DNA of 64,000 nt from Dromaius novaehollandiae (lineage: Eukaryota > Chordata > Aves > Casuariiformes > Dromaiidae), in contig NC_088117.1 of the NCBI RefSeq assembly GCF_036370855.1, forward strand, positions 2,852,001 through 2,916,000, in the 5' to 3' direction. Positions 37,901 through 51,300 of this stretch are shown here, in pieces. The position numbers and the translations under genes were made by a program. How positions within the stretch are numbered: position 1 is the first letter of the stretch; the number at the start of each line of letters is the position of its first letter. The notes beneath the pieces are model-generated. The model was given only the letters and a program-made list of their open reading frames with translations, was not told the origin of the DNA and did not search any database.

Positions 37901-40900
37901 ATCTGAAAGGACCTCGGCGCTCCCGACCGCTCCGCTTCCTCGGCGCCCCAAGCTGCCGTGCCGGTACGGACCGCGGGCTCCCAACTTCCAGAGACACGTA
38001 CCGAAACCAGGCGCTCAGTCGAACCCCAGCCGCAGAGGCCGAGCGAGCAGCATCTCCGCCGGTCCGCCGTGCCCTACGCGCGCCCACCTCTGCGGCTCGG
38101 TGGATGCTGGCGCAGCAGCCAGCCGCTGCTCCTGCCGTTATTAATGTCCGTGTCAAACGGCAGCTGTAGACGCCCCAGCTTCTCCCCAGACGCCGCTCCC
38201 CTGTGCCCGGCCGTCTATTTACAGCTCTGCTCGCGGCCCCTGGAGGCACTATTACCTGCTGATAAAAGTGGACGACCGCTCTGCCTCGAGGAAGATCTGT
38301 GCACCGCATGGAAGCCCTGAGCGGCCGCTTTCGCAGCTCCCCTTCTCCTGCCCGCTGCTGCCCCTGAGCAACGTCGAGCAGCAGACTAATTTCAGCAGCT
38401 CCCACTAAATGAAACCCTGCTGCAGCTCTGGGGTTGGTTTTTTTCCAAACTACTTTCTGCACGGCACTTTGCACCCACCTCTGTGCTGCAGTCCCTGACC
38501 AGCAGCTCAAGCCAAACGAGCAGGGACAGGATTTAAAGGGAGGAAAAATATGCAAAAGAATATACCTTCTCCCCGCAATGCTATTGTCCCAAGCAAACGG
38601 GACACGTGGCTCCTGCACCATGATGCTCCCCTTTCCTTCTCCTGGAAGAGCCATCTCCTGACACCCCCCCCCATACAAACACACGTCCATGCAGCACCCA
38701 CCCTCTCCTCCTCGAGCAGAGCATCTGCCTCTCCTGCGCATCGGCTTCTCCTTGGAAGAAGAATTTTATTTCTATCTATTCTATTCTAATATTTCTATTT
38801 CTATTTCTATCTGTTCTATTCTAATATTTCTATTTCTATTTCTATTTCTATTCTAATATTTCTATTCTATCTATAATTCTATTCAAACGGCTGTTGAGCG
38901 AGACCACAGCGACGTGCGCAGCCACTGCCACGGCTGTTCGCCAGCAGCCGCCTGCCCAGCGGCAACCGCTGGCCCGTGGCTTCTCGCCTGGAGACAGAGC
39001 TCCAGTGTTGCCCGAGCCTGGCAGCCGGCTGCCGCCTCCGGACAGACCTGGCTTGGCCGGGTGATGCCGCTGGGTCGCCGAGCTGGAAGCTAATGAAGAT
39101 GACGTCTGGATCATAAATAATCCTGACAGTCTGTGCTGGTACAAAAGCGGAGAGGTGGGAAAGGGGAAGGAAGGAGCGTATCCCATCATCCAGCCGAGGG
39201 CAGCCGGGCACGGAGGAGCGTTCGGAGGGGAAGAGCTGCAACGGGGACATGGGTTGAGCGGGTCCTGTTGCGTACCCCGCTCCAGCCTGGCCCAACCTTG
39301 AGCAAAAACCCGACTGTTTCCCCCATCCAGGTGAGCGCCACGGTCACGGGGAGAGACCAGTCACTTCTGCAAAACCCCAGCGGGTCCCCACAAGGGCCAC
39401 ACGGCCCAAAAGCCCCAGCCCCGCCAAGAGCTGGCACCCCTCGCGCGCGTGCCGTGGTCTGCCCACAGAGCAGGAGCCCGAGCCGATGCGTTCAGACAGC
39501 GCAGAGCCAACACAATTTTTTTTCCCCCTCCACTGCAGGAAACAACCACCTCGAAGATGAGGATCTGGCACCGCGGCTTTGCCTAGGACTGACATCAAGA
39601 GCAAATCCAGGAAAAGAGCAAAGGAATCCGAACAGTGCAGACGGCAGCCAGGCGGGGTCCAAAGCCGCACACAAATTCCCGAAATTCTGCCACCAAGTCA
39701 GCACATCAGGAAGGTGCCTGCTACGGGGCAGAAAGCTGAGCTTCACGGAGGGCACACGGGACCCAGCTGGGCGCAGGAACAAGCCCCGTCTCCCGCTCCC
39801 TCCCCGCGCGCTGGGCATCACCCGGAGCCCCCAGCACTTTGCACTCACCCCTCGGCTTTGCAAAGATACCAGCGTTCAAGGCACTTTTTGCAAAGGCAGA
39901 TTTTCACCCGGGACCTGGGTCGCCTTGTTCCCGCAGGGCACGGGCAAGTCCCCGAGGACTCAGCTCGGCTCCCGGCTGCAGAGCCTGCCGTGCCGCGCGC
40001 TCGCAGCCCCCCGCCGCGCTAGCGAGCGAGAGCATCGGCAACTACCTGGCAGAGAAGGCATGGGAAGAGGAGCGCTCCAGCGGCCGAGCCAGCCGTCCCC
40101 CCTCGCGCAGCCGGCTCCCCCCCTTCGCAGGGAGCGCCGCGCCGGAGCACTTTCGCTGGCTTCATTAAATCACATCAGCGCTGCATTAAACCACTTAGCC
40201 TGCGCCTTTGACCACCCCGTTCAAATGATCCGAGCGCTGCTCAACCCCCGGGCTGCCGGCAGCGCTCGCCGCAGCTCGCTGGCTCCCGCCAGCCCTTCTT
40301 CACAAGAAACAGCGTCTCCAAGGGTTTAAAAACGCCTCTGTCCAGGGTGAAACCCAAAAGTGCCGGGGCTGCTCGAGTCCCCGCTATGTCCCCGTGCCCT
40401 CCTGTTCAGGGGGACACGTGAAGGCACGTTGCTGCAGCTGGACGTACAGCCCACAGCATCCAAGAAATGGGAAAGAGCCGCTTTTGTAAGGGCTTCAGAG
40501 GCAACCCAAGCCCCCGCGCTCCCGCTGCTGGAGGGTGGGCAAGCGCGAAGGCACGGCCAGAGCCACCCCGAGAGCCTCCCTGCAGCCTGCGGCATGACCA
40601 GGAAGAGGAGAGCCATGGCCAGGTCTCAGCAGTGGGAGAGATGCAACCCTTGGGCTGGGAAGGGGGGAATAACCCCGGAGCCCTCACCCAGCGCAACCTG
40701 CCAGGCGAAGCCCAGGTTCCCAACGCCCCATAGCACATCCCTGCACTGGGGACCACGAGTCAACCAAATCACAAGAAAGGACTGAAGGATAGTGAGTGGG
40801 GTGAAGGATCTCCTCCAGGGCCCCTCAGCTCCCATCCGAGCTCATCCGTACTGCAGGGAATTAACAGCAAGGCCACTGCACAAAGAGGGTCCCTAAATTC

Positions 40901-42290
40901 ACAACGAGGTATCTGAGACCCGCTTGGAAACCTCACAGCTACCTGTAAACTCACCCAGCACCACCTTTGCTGCCCTAGTTGCATCAGGGGCTCGTTGCCG
41001 TAAAAGAAGGCTACAAGCCCAGGAAGCAGGCAGCTTTTGCAGCACAGCTCAGGCAGAGGCTCGCCAGGCCAACCGCAGCAGAAAGAGCCGCACTGAGCAC
41101 TCAGCATGGCCCCACTTGCGGTCAGACAAACTGCATCGAGGTCTTTGATGTTTGCAGCCTCGTTCGCGTGTGCTGCTATCTCCTCTTTAACTCCTCTCTC
41201 AACAGAGAGGAACTCCAAGCCTGGCTCTTCTCCTGGCCCCGGTGCATCTTCTCCGTGTCCTGGCACGGTGATGCTACGAGCATGCCGAGAGCGCGGCCAC
41301 GCAGCAGCCAGGCTGCCGGGGAGCCTCGTCGCCAACGGCCGGAGGGCCACGAAACCACAAAGCGGTCGCAGCACGCTCGCCCCTGCCGTCCTCAGGCCGT
41401 CCAGCACCCATCTTCCCCGGCCGCATCCTTCCAACGCACTCGCCCTCACTGCACTGCGGGGGGTCCTGCTAGGAGGGAGGCAAGGGGCAGAGGGATGCGC
41501 GTTGCAGATCGTCCCCTAGATAAGCTCATTTCATCAAGTCTTTTAGGAAGCCGCTACGCACTCAGGAGCTTTAGCTGATGATGTGAGGAGCAACACACAA
41601 GCACCAGCCCAAGCAGACGCCGGGGCAGGCGAAGCACCCTGTTCCCCCGTGCAACAGCCTCCCGAGGGGGCTGTGCGGATTCGGGGTCTCGTTTGCTCTG
41701 AGGGCACTGGGGCCTCAGGCAGGAAAGGTTTCATCTGGATATTTAATGGGACAGAGCTGAACTGGCGCCTGACTTCACAGGGGGAAAGGGTCCCCAGTCC
41801 CCAAACCTCCAAAATTGCCACATGGCTGAAGCGGCCTTTGGCTGTCCTCAGTACCGAGCCCTTCCAGCCCAGGGCCAAGGAGCTGGGCTGCGCTCACCGG
41901 TGTGGAACAACGTGCGGATTTGCTTTACCTTTGCAACCCAGCTCGTAAGTGCTTTAACCCTCATGGGGGCAGAACAAACTGCAACGCTTCCTCCTCCTTG
42001 GGAGCAGGCCGATAAGGTGACCGACATGCCGGGCGGGAGGGCACCTGGCAGAGGGCAGGCTGGACCTTTGGCTGCTTTTGTGATGGGTTTAGCCCTGTCG
42101 GGCCCCACATGACGGCATCCCAGCAGGAAAAGCTGGCTCCGATGGACCTCCAAGGCTTCCCGCACCTTCGGCTGTGCCCTGGCTGCTCCATGGCAGCAGG
42201 CGAAGAGGGACCCTGGGGCAGAGCTGCTGCCCTGAGCACAAAGCAGGCAGCTAGGTCCCAGCCCAAAACACCTCAAGAAGGACGCTGGGC

Positions 42291-42326
<36 letters not shown>

Positions 42327-45300
42327 AAAACCCAAAGCGAGAAGGTTCCTGCCTTCCTTCCCCTCAAACAGCTGATCACGCTCCGACGGCACTGCGGCTG
42401 AGCGAGGTGCCCCAGGAACACTGGGTCCGAGCGCGTCACCCCAGCTGTCCCCAGCCCTGAGGCTTGTCATGGCCACCCTGACGCTAGTGGCCCCTGGGCT
42501 GTGCCAGCCCGAGGGCTCACGGGGCCACCTGCCCCAGGCAGGTCCGGGAACCAATCCGGTGCAAAGAAAAAGGCTTTAGCAAGGGTGTTGCTGACAGTGA
42601 CCGGGGACAGGGACAGGGATAGGGATGGGGACAGCAGTTGCTGTGAGCCCCATTGCGCAGAGCCTTTCCCCCCGGCTCTGGCTCCCCCCCTCCCGCGGAC
42701 GCCCGGCACGGCGCAGCCGCAGGGAGCACATGGCCCTCCGCCGCTCTGCTTTCAATCATCCCTCGATTACACACTGTTTGCTTTTGTTGACAGCGCATTT
42801 ACTTGGACTTGTCAAACGGGCTGTAAATAGTGAGAGAAACAGCCCTGCCCTTCCTGCCGGGAGAAAGGGGCAGGAAGGGGCTGGACGGTCCCTCCCGGGC
42901 CGCGCAGCCTCCGTTCCCAGTGCGGGAGCCAGCGCTGCTGGGAAGGGCAGAGCACGGTCCACGCCTGCTCCCACCAGCCACGGGAGAAGGATGCGCGAGC
43001 AGGCTTTGCCCGGCGCAGAGGACCCACCACATCCCGCGGGAAACGCGGGAGCGCCCATCCTCGACTCCCACGTCCGCACCACAAAGCATCCATAATTATT
43101 TAGGCTTAAGGATAATCTGCATCGTTCAGATACAGCCAGCCATCATCCGCGAGGCAATCTCAGGTCATGGAGTCAGGAGGAAGAGCAGTCAGCCGTTCTG
43201 AGCGTGGAAGACACAAAGAAACACGCGGTAAGGATGGAGGTGGTCAGAGCAGGTTGTTATCATCAGGGTGTTGTTCCACCGCTATTTTCTCTGGCAGCAA
43301 AACCAGCTGGAGACGCTCCAGCCCCGGCGCCTCGTCCTCGCCCCTGTTCTGCAGTTTGCCATCTCTTCCACCGCGCTAATGCAATCTTTTGCGGAGCCAG
43401 GCTGCAAACAGGAGCACTGCAGCGATGTAAGGTTAAAAAAAACAACAACAAAAAAAAAGCACCGTGCTCTGGGCAGATGGTCGCATCTGGCCCAAGGAGG
43501 CAGTCTCGCTAACTCGATTAATTCAGAAAGCTACTTTTGCTGTAATCGCAGGGCTGCGGCTGTGCTTCCACACCAGCCCGAGCCTATCGCCAGGCTCCGC
43601 GCATCCCCGTCTGGGGAAGCCTGGCACCCGGCAGGGTCACTCGGGGATCCGTTTCACAGGGCAGATCCCTGCACAGCACAACCGAGAGGCAGGAGCAGCC
43701 CCCCAGGGCAAACCCGCACCTGAGGATGAGGATGGGGAAAGTTTTGCACCCTGAGAAAACATCCACAAAACCCTCCCATTGACTGATGTGCTGCAGACGG
43801 CAGGATGGGCTCACCGCAAAGTGTGATCTAGCCTCTTTGCAGCAGCAGGAGCAGAGAGCCAGAGCGGATGGGCAGCTGGCCAGAAGGACCCCATCACCAG
43901 CCCCAGTTATCTTCAGATAAATCAGCAAGGGTCCTGCCACCGTCGTGGTTATTCCTCACAGCTTTCTCTTCCTTCCTCTCCAAAAGCAGGCGCTAGCCAC
44001 TGCACGCTGAAATTAGCTGCTCTGAAACCAGCTGCTGTCAGAGAAAGTGCCCCACGCAGAGTGCAGACCTCCATGCCTGACACCGTCCCCCAAAAAGGTT
44101 CCTGAGGGTGGTAACAACCTCTCTGCAGAGCTGCCTGTATGAACGAACCTGGACCTTCCTCCCCTTGGCGCTGGCCTACACCGGCATGGCTCAGAGGGCC
44201 TTGAAACACAAGCGATGCCACCCCGAAGCCCAAAACGTGTCTGCTTCTGACAGCTCCGAGAATTTGCAAACATGCAAACTCTCCTTCACCAGGTTGGCCA
44301 CCTCCTCTCCAGGTGCGACCATCCCACCGGGGATCCTGTGCGCCATCCCTTCGCAGGAGCCCTCCGCGCTGCCCAAAAGATTCAGCAGAAAGGACTTGGG
44401 AACTAACACAGCTTCTCATCCATGGCTTAAAGCAGCATTAACATGGTGAAGGGAGAGCTGGTACCAGCTCACGTCCTGGCATTGCATCCACAAAAGCTGG
44501 CGAAAATGCTCTCTGCTGAAACAGGGCCCCTTTCTCCAGCTTCAGCGCACAGCTGGCACCCAGCACATCTCTGCCTGGCACTGCGGCTGAGCCGGCCCGG
44601 CGCTCCCAGCCCTCTTCAGAGCCCAAACACCCCGCAGCTGCGCTCCGGCCGCGGCGCAGACAGCTGCCTCTTGCCAAGCCAGAGTAGTTTTGAGGGCCTC
44701 GCAAATCAGATTCCTGTTTGGAGCAGAAATCAGCTGTGCAGAGGCCGGTATTTCTAGCTGTAATTGGTCTATTCACAGAGCACACACGCTGTCCTGTTTC
44801 CTTAAATAGCCGTAGTATCGAATGGCTCGCGAGCAAGCGGCAAAGCGAACGGTTCACGTCTCCGTTCCGAGCAGCAGCCAGCTTTCCCAGCTCCCGAAGC
44901 CTCCCGCCGCGCTGCCTCCCCCGGGGAGACGTCCGCAGTGCCAGAGCGGCCAGGGGCAGGCTGGTCACCGCAGCCCCGGCTTTGCAGCTGGCTCGTAGCA
45001 GGCAGCGCAGACCCGCACACGTGGCAGCCCTCCCTGCTCAGCAGAGAGCCTGGGCACCTCGCCGGGCATCCTCACCCTTCTGCCTGCTGGACGCGGCCTC
45101 CTGCACAGCGGCTCCTCCTTCTCCATGGCGTTTCTTCTTGCACTGCTGCCCTTTACGATCAAGCTTTAAAATCGCAGTCACTTTGCACCTTGCCGGGAGG
45201 AGGACTGGTTATGTGACCTCCCCTACGCGCCTGGCTGTTGGTCTCGCTGCTCTGTCTCTCCTCCCTGCCCCGCATCCCACCACAAGCCTTTGGCAGGCCC

Positions 45301-48300
45301 AGGCGAAACCCCCTTGTAATAACTTTGGAGCGGCTCATGCCCACTCTCAGCCACACACGAGGAGCTCCCCGTCAGCCTGCATGGCACAGAAAAGCCTTGG
45401 AAAGGTTTGTGCTGTCTTCTACAATATTTTTTCAACTGCCTCTTTAGCTGCCTTACAACAGGGGCTGCAATTTGGTAGCCAGACCCCTTCACCAGCACCA
45501 GGAACAGACAGGCTCCAGCTCTCTGCTGTGAGCCACAGGGCTTGTAGACAGCCAAGATCAGAGGATAATCCCACACCCTGCCAAGAACGTGGAGTTTGGG
45601 GCGGGGGGAGAGACCAGAGACATTGCCTGAAAACCCAGACAGTCCCAAAGCACGTGATGTGTTGTGATGGAGAGATGCCAAGATCACCCCTTTCGGGGAT
45701 CTGGGACACCCAGATTTTTACATGTCCCACCTTAGTCCTTAACGCTAGCACCCATGGCTGGATCCACGAGAGAACAGAGCCATGCCAAGCTCTCCAAGAG
45801 TGGCCCAGCCACACACACACGCTTGCACACACGGACACCCCGCATGCAGGCCGAGCAGCCCGTATCTCTGCAGAGCTGCCCTGCTCGCAGACAGCTACGG
45901 TCAGGCACCCTCCAGACCCTCCGCCTGGGCATCTGCGTTGTGCCAGCAAGACAGATCGTGGAGAAGCAAGAGACACAGCAGAGTCTTGTCACCTGATTGA
46001 ATAAGCTGCCCTGGGCTATTTGCATTTCTATAGATTTGGTTGCTAACTAGGTTCTCAGGCTTGCTATGTTGTTGCTATTTTAGTACGTCTGAAACGTGCA
46101 GGAAAAGGAATCTGGAGGCTCTGTCTCCTGCAGAGACGATGTTTGTGCTGACCCAGTTTGGGACACTGCAGAGCAAAAGCCACGTTGTCTCTGCCTCTGA
46201 TTTTGGGAGACAGCTCAGCTGCCTGCTCCCGCTTTCATCTGCACGTATGGCAAGAGTGAAAGCCTGCTGCCTTCAAGCAAGACAGGACCAAGCAGCAAGA
46301 CTCTATCCCCACATCATTGTAGCTATGCTTCCAGCTCAGCCGTGGGGCAGGAGCAGCTCCGTCAAGATTCATCAGCACAAAGGAAGATATTTGAGTGTTT
46401 TTACCTCCAAGATACCCACTTGCTGAGATTAAAGCTCTTTAAATGCTTCCACTGTGCTTGGCGCAGGGCACTTCTCTTGTCCCAGAGCAGCGAGTCACCC
46501 ACAAACAGTCGGAACTCAGTTCCCAGGGGAACAAGATGAGCCCAGTACGAATTGCCACTATCCCAAACAACCCCTTGGTGGCAGCCCCAGCCATGAAGCC
46601 AAGCGGACGGGAGATGCTCCCCACACCCGCACAGGGGAGGCATGCCCGGCAGTGCTTCCGACCTGTTCCACACGCACGTTTCTCTTGCCAGCACTCCCAA
46701 GACAACGCTCTTGGGCCAGGTTGAAGCTGGTTCTGCCTTGCTAGGTATGAAAAACAGCATTCATCAAATGACCTTTGTGTGCTTTGAGGGCACCTGCTGA
46801 GACCAGATTGAACATTTGAGCCCATCCGACCGCACATCTCCGCCACGCTGCTCCCGTGACCTGGGCCTTTTAAGCAGGGCCCAGACTTCATGGGTTGAAC
46901 TTCACGCTCTGCGTTCAGTCCTGCCCTAGAGCCACACACCAAGGGAAGCAGTTAAAGGCAGCACGCTGGGTTGTGCGGCCTCAGCTGTCCGAATACAGAT
47001 GCCAAGAGGCATCAGGAGCAGTCTGTTTGCTGAAGTCTGCCTCAACTTGGGTCAGTGGAGGCAAATGCAATAAATGCTTCCCTCAGCAGGGCAGGAAGCT
47101 GCAGACACAGCAGCCCCCAAACACAAACCCACTCCTCACCTGGAAAAAACAGCCTCAGGAACGGCTCTCCGGGCAGGAACATGACCTGAGCTAAGTCCCT
47201 GCGGCAGGCAGAGCCCAGAGACGCTCCTAGGAGGGTTTTCTAGCAGGAGGGCTGGCCGCCGCATGGGTGGCTTACCTTGTTCTCCATAGGAGCCGATGCC
47301 GGATGTTGCTGCTTAGTGATGTTCTCAGCCAGACACCAGCAGATCCTCTTCTTCTGCTCCTGGGAGTAAGCCTCCAAACTTAATAAGCACTCCGACTTCT
47401 GACGTAAAGGAAACACAGGCAGAGAGAAGGTCATTAGCAGCGTGTCACAGGCCCCGGCTTTGTTTGCAAACTACTTGCTTCCAACACACTGAATCAAATG
47501 AACCTAAGTATAACAGGTGCACTAGCACCAAATACATGCCCAGCGCTCTGGGCACGGGAAAGCAAAATGCATGGGTATTTAGCTTCAAAGTGGCACCTCC
47601 TCCAGGCGCAGGGCGACAGGCTGCTGTGATACGGAGCAGCAGCTTTTTGCTCTAATAAGTGGGAGCGAGCAGGTAAGACACAGCCAGAACACCAGCAACG
47701 CTGCACTCTGTGACACCGCAGTGGAAATGCGTCTATTAAGCTAATCTAGAGAGTGCAAATTGTTCTTTGCCGTACGCAAACATTAATGAGAAGCCACAGC
47801 GTGAACTGATGAAAAACAAGCGCCTTTGGGCTGGGCAAGGCTGGGAGGATGGCAAAGCTCAGGAGAAGCGATGGCATCGAGTTTGCAGAAACGGGCCAGA
47901 CTCTCCCTTTCTGCTCCTTTAGCGAGGCAGACACATCAGGGGTCATTTTGAGAGTGATGCTCTAGCTCTGATCATACACGATGAGCAACACACAGTGAAG
48001 AAGAAATTGAGGGAAACGATAGAAACTCATCCCAGCTGAGCCCGCCTCAAGCCTGTTCTGGCCTGGCCACCTCCCCTCATGCCCTGTTCCCTCCCCTACA
48101 TACACACACACACACACACTTTCTGTATGGACCTGTTCTTCTTTAACATGTCTTCTTTGGACCACATCCCACCCATTTAAGAAACTTTGACAAAATTCCC
48201 TCAGCAAATGTCTCCCAGACCCTGGACTGCTCATCTCTTGTACTAAAAATTAAGCATGGGTTAGCAGTTGATGCCTGTTGGGATTTTGCCGGTCTCTCTT

Positions 48301-51300
48301 TTTAAAGAGTCCAGAAATGCCCGTGGCTGGATTATCTCATTCTGTGGCTAGATGTGAAAAAAGTGGAAGTTTAAGGCAGAACTGTGAAGAATAAACAGTC
48401 TTGCATGAAAAGGGCATAGAAAAGGCCTTTCATTTCCCCCTAGGATTTCCTTCCAGAAGGGCAGGTCTTGGCTAGCCAATTTTTCCCATAAAGGTCAGCA
48501 GAGAACTAGGGAACTTGCAGCTTTGTGACTCAAGAGACAACACAACCAAAAGGGGAAATGCCTTTTAGTCACACCATTTACAATTCCCCCCCCCCCCCCC
48601 CACTGGATGCCAATTCATTCATGTTTAATCCAAAAACCCTACCAAGGAGGTAAATAAACCAACCTCACACGTCAGCTATAGAGAAAGAGATGCCCTAATC
48701 CAGTTCTTTGCCCCTCCAGGGACACTGGCAGGGGAGACAAGATTTGATATTTCTGATGTCAGTACGTCACCACATTATTCCTACAGTTGAAACAGGCTTA
48801 AACATTAAAAATGAATGCTCAGACTTACTTATACATCACCAACATTAAACAGTGATTCATGATTCAGGGATGCAAGGTGGTGGGGGAGCCTCCTTGCCCC
48901 ACTGACACTGGGCTGCAGTGCTCTGAGCATCCCTGGAGGGACACTGAGCTCTTTCCACCCCAGACTTCCCCATCTCTCCCACCCCTCCAGTTCCCCAGGC
49001 GAGCAGTTCTCCAGGCTGCACCACGCTGGCTCGTTCCTACAAAGCTACGTAATCGTTCTGACTTTCGGAGGAGAGGACAGTTACCAGTCTGCCGTGCTGG
49101 AAATCTGGGGTGGCATTTCCCCACCCAGCACTCTGGGCAGAAGGGAACAATTTTAAGCACTCAGCCAAGCCCAAAAGACATCAGTGCAGCTGAGTCTGGT
49201 GACCACAGCGAAGCTGTAACTAATGCCCACTCCGGTCCACACCGAGCTCCTGCAATTCCCCCGGTGGGAGGCTTAAAGCGATTCCAAGGGCATTTCATAT
49301 CCCCTTTATTGTGACGGATGCACGACTTGCCTATTCCCGCTGTGCAGCCCCTGGCTGATTCAATTACAGTCCCCATCTCTCTGATTGCATTTGGCAAGTG
49401 ATGCTCAGCCCCCACCAGCTGCTTGGAGAGAAGGACCCTCTTCCTCTCCGCTCAGCTGCGGCAAGCTGCCAGGGCTGCCCAGACAGAGCCACCTGGGGAA
49501 TATTAAAGCCTCGAGAAGAGACTGCCCTCTGATCCAAGAAGTCAGAGGGGAGAATCAACTGTCCCACTTTTTTCAAACTATTTCTCTGTTATCTAACTGG
49601 GGAGCCCACGCTGATGCATCTCCTGGGCATTGCAGGCAGGGCTGAGGGGTGACATGAACGGCATTGGTCCAAATCTCTCAACCCCAGCACGTTTTACATG
49701 CATTTCTACATGGTGGCAGCGAGATCTCAGCACCTTATTCCTCCACAGTGGTATTAAAACCTCCCCAATACACAATTCCCACAGGAAGAGTCCTGTTTCT
49801 GCCTCTTCCATCAATGTGCTCCCCCGAATGCGCAACGCAAAGGTGGCTGCAACGAAGCATGGGAAAGAGGCCGTCCCATCCGCGGGGGCTGAACACCCCA
49901 CTCGCCTCAAAAGCACAGGCTCCTGCTTGCAAAGTACGTTGGGTTCAAGCCAGATGGAGGACAGATGTGAGAAGGATTGACCGTCGCATGGGATAAAGCT
50001 CTACCTACGGCGTGCATCCCCGGAGCTCAGTCCCCTCCAGGAGACCGAACTGCCGAGGCTTTGCCAGCCGACCGGCTGCTGAGCTCAGGACACCCAGCAG
50101 CGGAAGGCAGCCAGTCCCGGAGCCGCAGTGTGTCCCGCACAAGCCTCCGCGCACCGCGGCCTTGGTCAGGGCCCGCTCTGGGAACCGGCCTCCCTGCTAT
50201 TGTTTTCCTTCAGGGAGGCTGCCGCTTTCCCTGCCAATATTTACAAAGAGAAAACACAGTTTAATCTCGCAGTGCTGGGAAAGGAGGATGCAGATGGCGT
50301 GAAGGGGGCGTTTGCGACCAGATAAAGCGAGCAACTGAAGTGGCTGCCAGTGGCTTTCTAACTGCATTCACCCCAGCGTTTTGAAAAACATGTTATTGCA
50401 GGTGTTGCGTGCCAGCCGGTGCGGAAGCCTCCCCGGCGAGACCGCAGCCCCCAGGGCAGCGCCGGACCCCACGCCGGCACCGGGCACGGCCAGAGCAGGA
50501 GGAAAACACAAGGTGCCTATTGCAGAGGGGGGCCCAGCTTAGCTAACACAGACCCCAAACAGTCCCTGCCGCTGCCAGGGACTACTCGAAGGAAAATGTC
50601 CCTTTTGCTACATGGGAATAGCTCCCACCTACGGATGCTTCCCCAGGCTGAGCCCCAGCCCTGCAGTCCCCAGGACCGCAGAAAGATGACTGACCCAAGG
50701 TCAGGCCAAACAGAGCTCCCAGTTACCCTGGCAGACACCAACCAAAGAGGGACCATTGGCTCCTGGCACAGAAACCAGTGGAGGACATCCGGGAGAACAT
50801 CACTCCATCGCAGGAGAGGCCACCAAGATCCAAGTGCCCACGGATCGGGCACGCTGCAGGCATGGCCCTCTGTGTTTGGTCTGTGCATGACCCATCACAA
50901 CAGTACTTGGAACATGAGTGTGGCTCTACCCATTACTGCAAAGTAAAGACATAATGATAATGAACCAAACTCACCCTGAGACCTTCAGAGCCTTGAACTC
51001 CATGACTAACCTAACCTGGGGGCTGTTCACATCTCCCTGTCACAACCACCTCCCCTGGCTTGTGCTACAATATTCACTCACAGAGGTGCAGGGAGATGAT
51101 CAGTTCTCTGGGGTGGATGTTGCCACAAGCAGGATCGGGGGACACAGTTCTGCTCCCTTCCCATGACTCCTTTCCTACCTGCTTCAGCAGTGCTACCAGC
51201 CTGGGTGGCAGTGGAGCATCAATAATAACCCTATGGATAAAGCCAGGCTCTGCACACGAGCTTGAATCAGCCCAAAGATAAAGTTGGCCAGCAGCTCTGT

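Larger units (their letters stand above)
30981..47275 (-). other. RGS3: RGS3 intron (16.3 kb)
   Basis: A large intron between the PH-like and linker exons, with CpG-rich segments, the TATTTC microsatellite, a 34-base poly(A), and AT-rich, motif-dense islands near 33.3, 36.5, 40.15 and 42.78 kb. The human RGS3 protein, as I recall it, runs directly from one flanking exon to the next, so no constitutive coding exon is missing here. Confidence 0.8.

Noticed and set aside
39133-40329. 398-codon open frame on the plus strand
   Set aside because: Compositionally biased intronic frame with no family similarity and no splice or promoter support.
42292-42325. Poly(A) tract as the tail of a processed pseudogene or SINE
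   Set aside because: The sequence before it shows no gene-like or SINE-like body, and I saw no target-site duplication.
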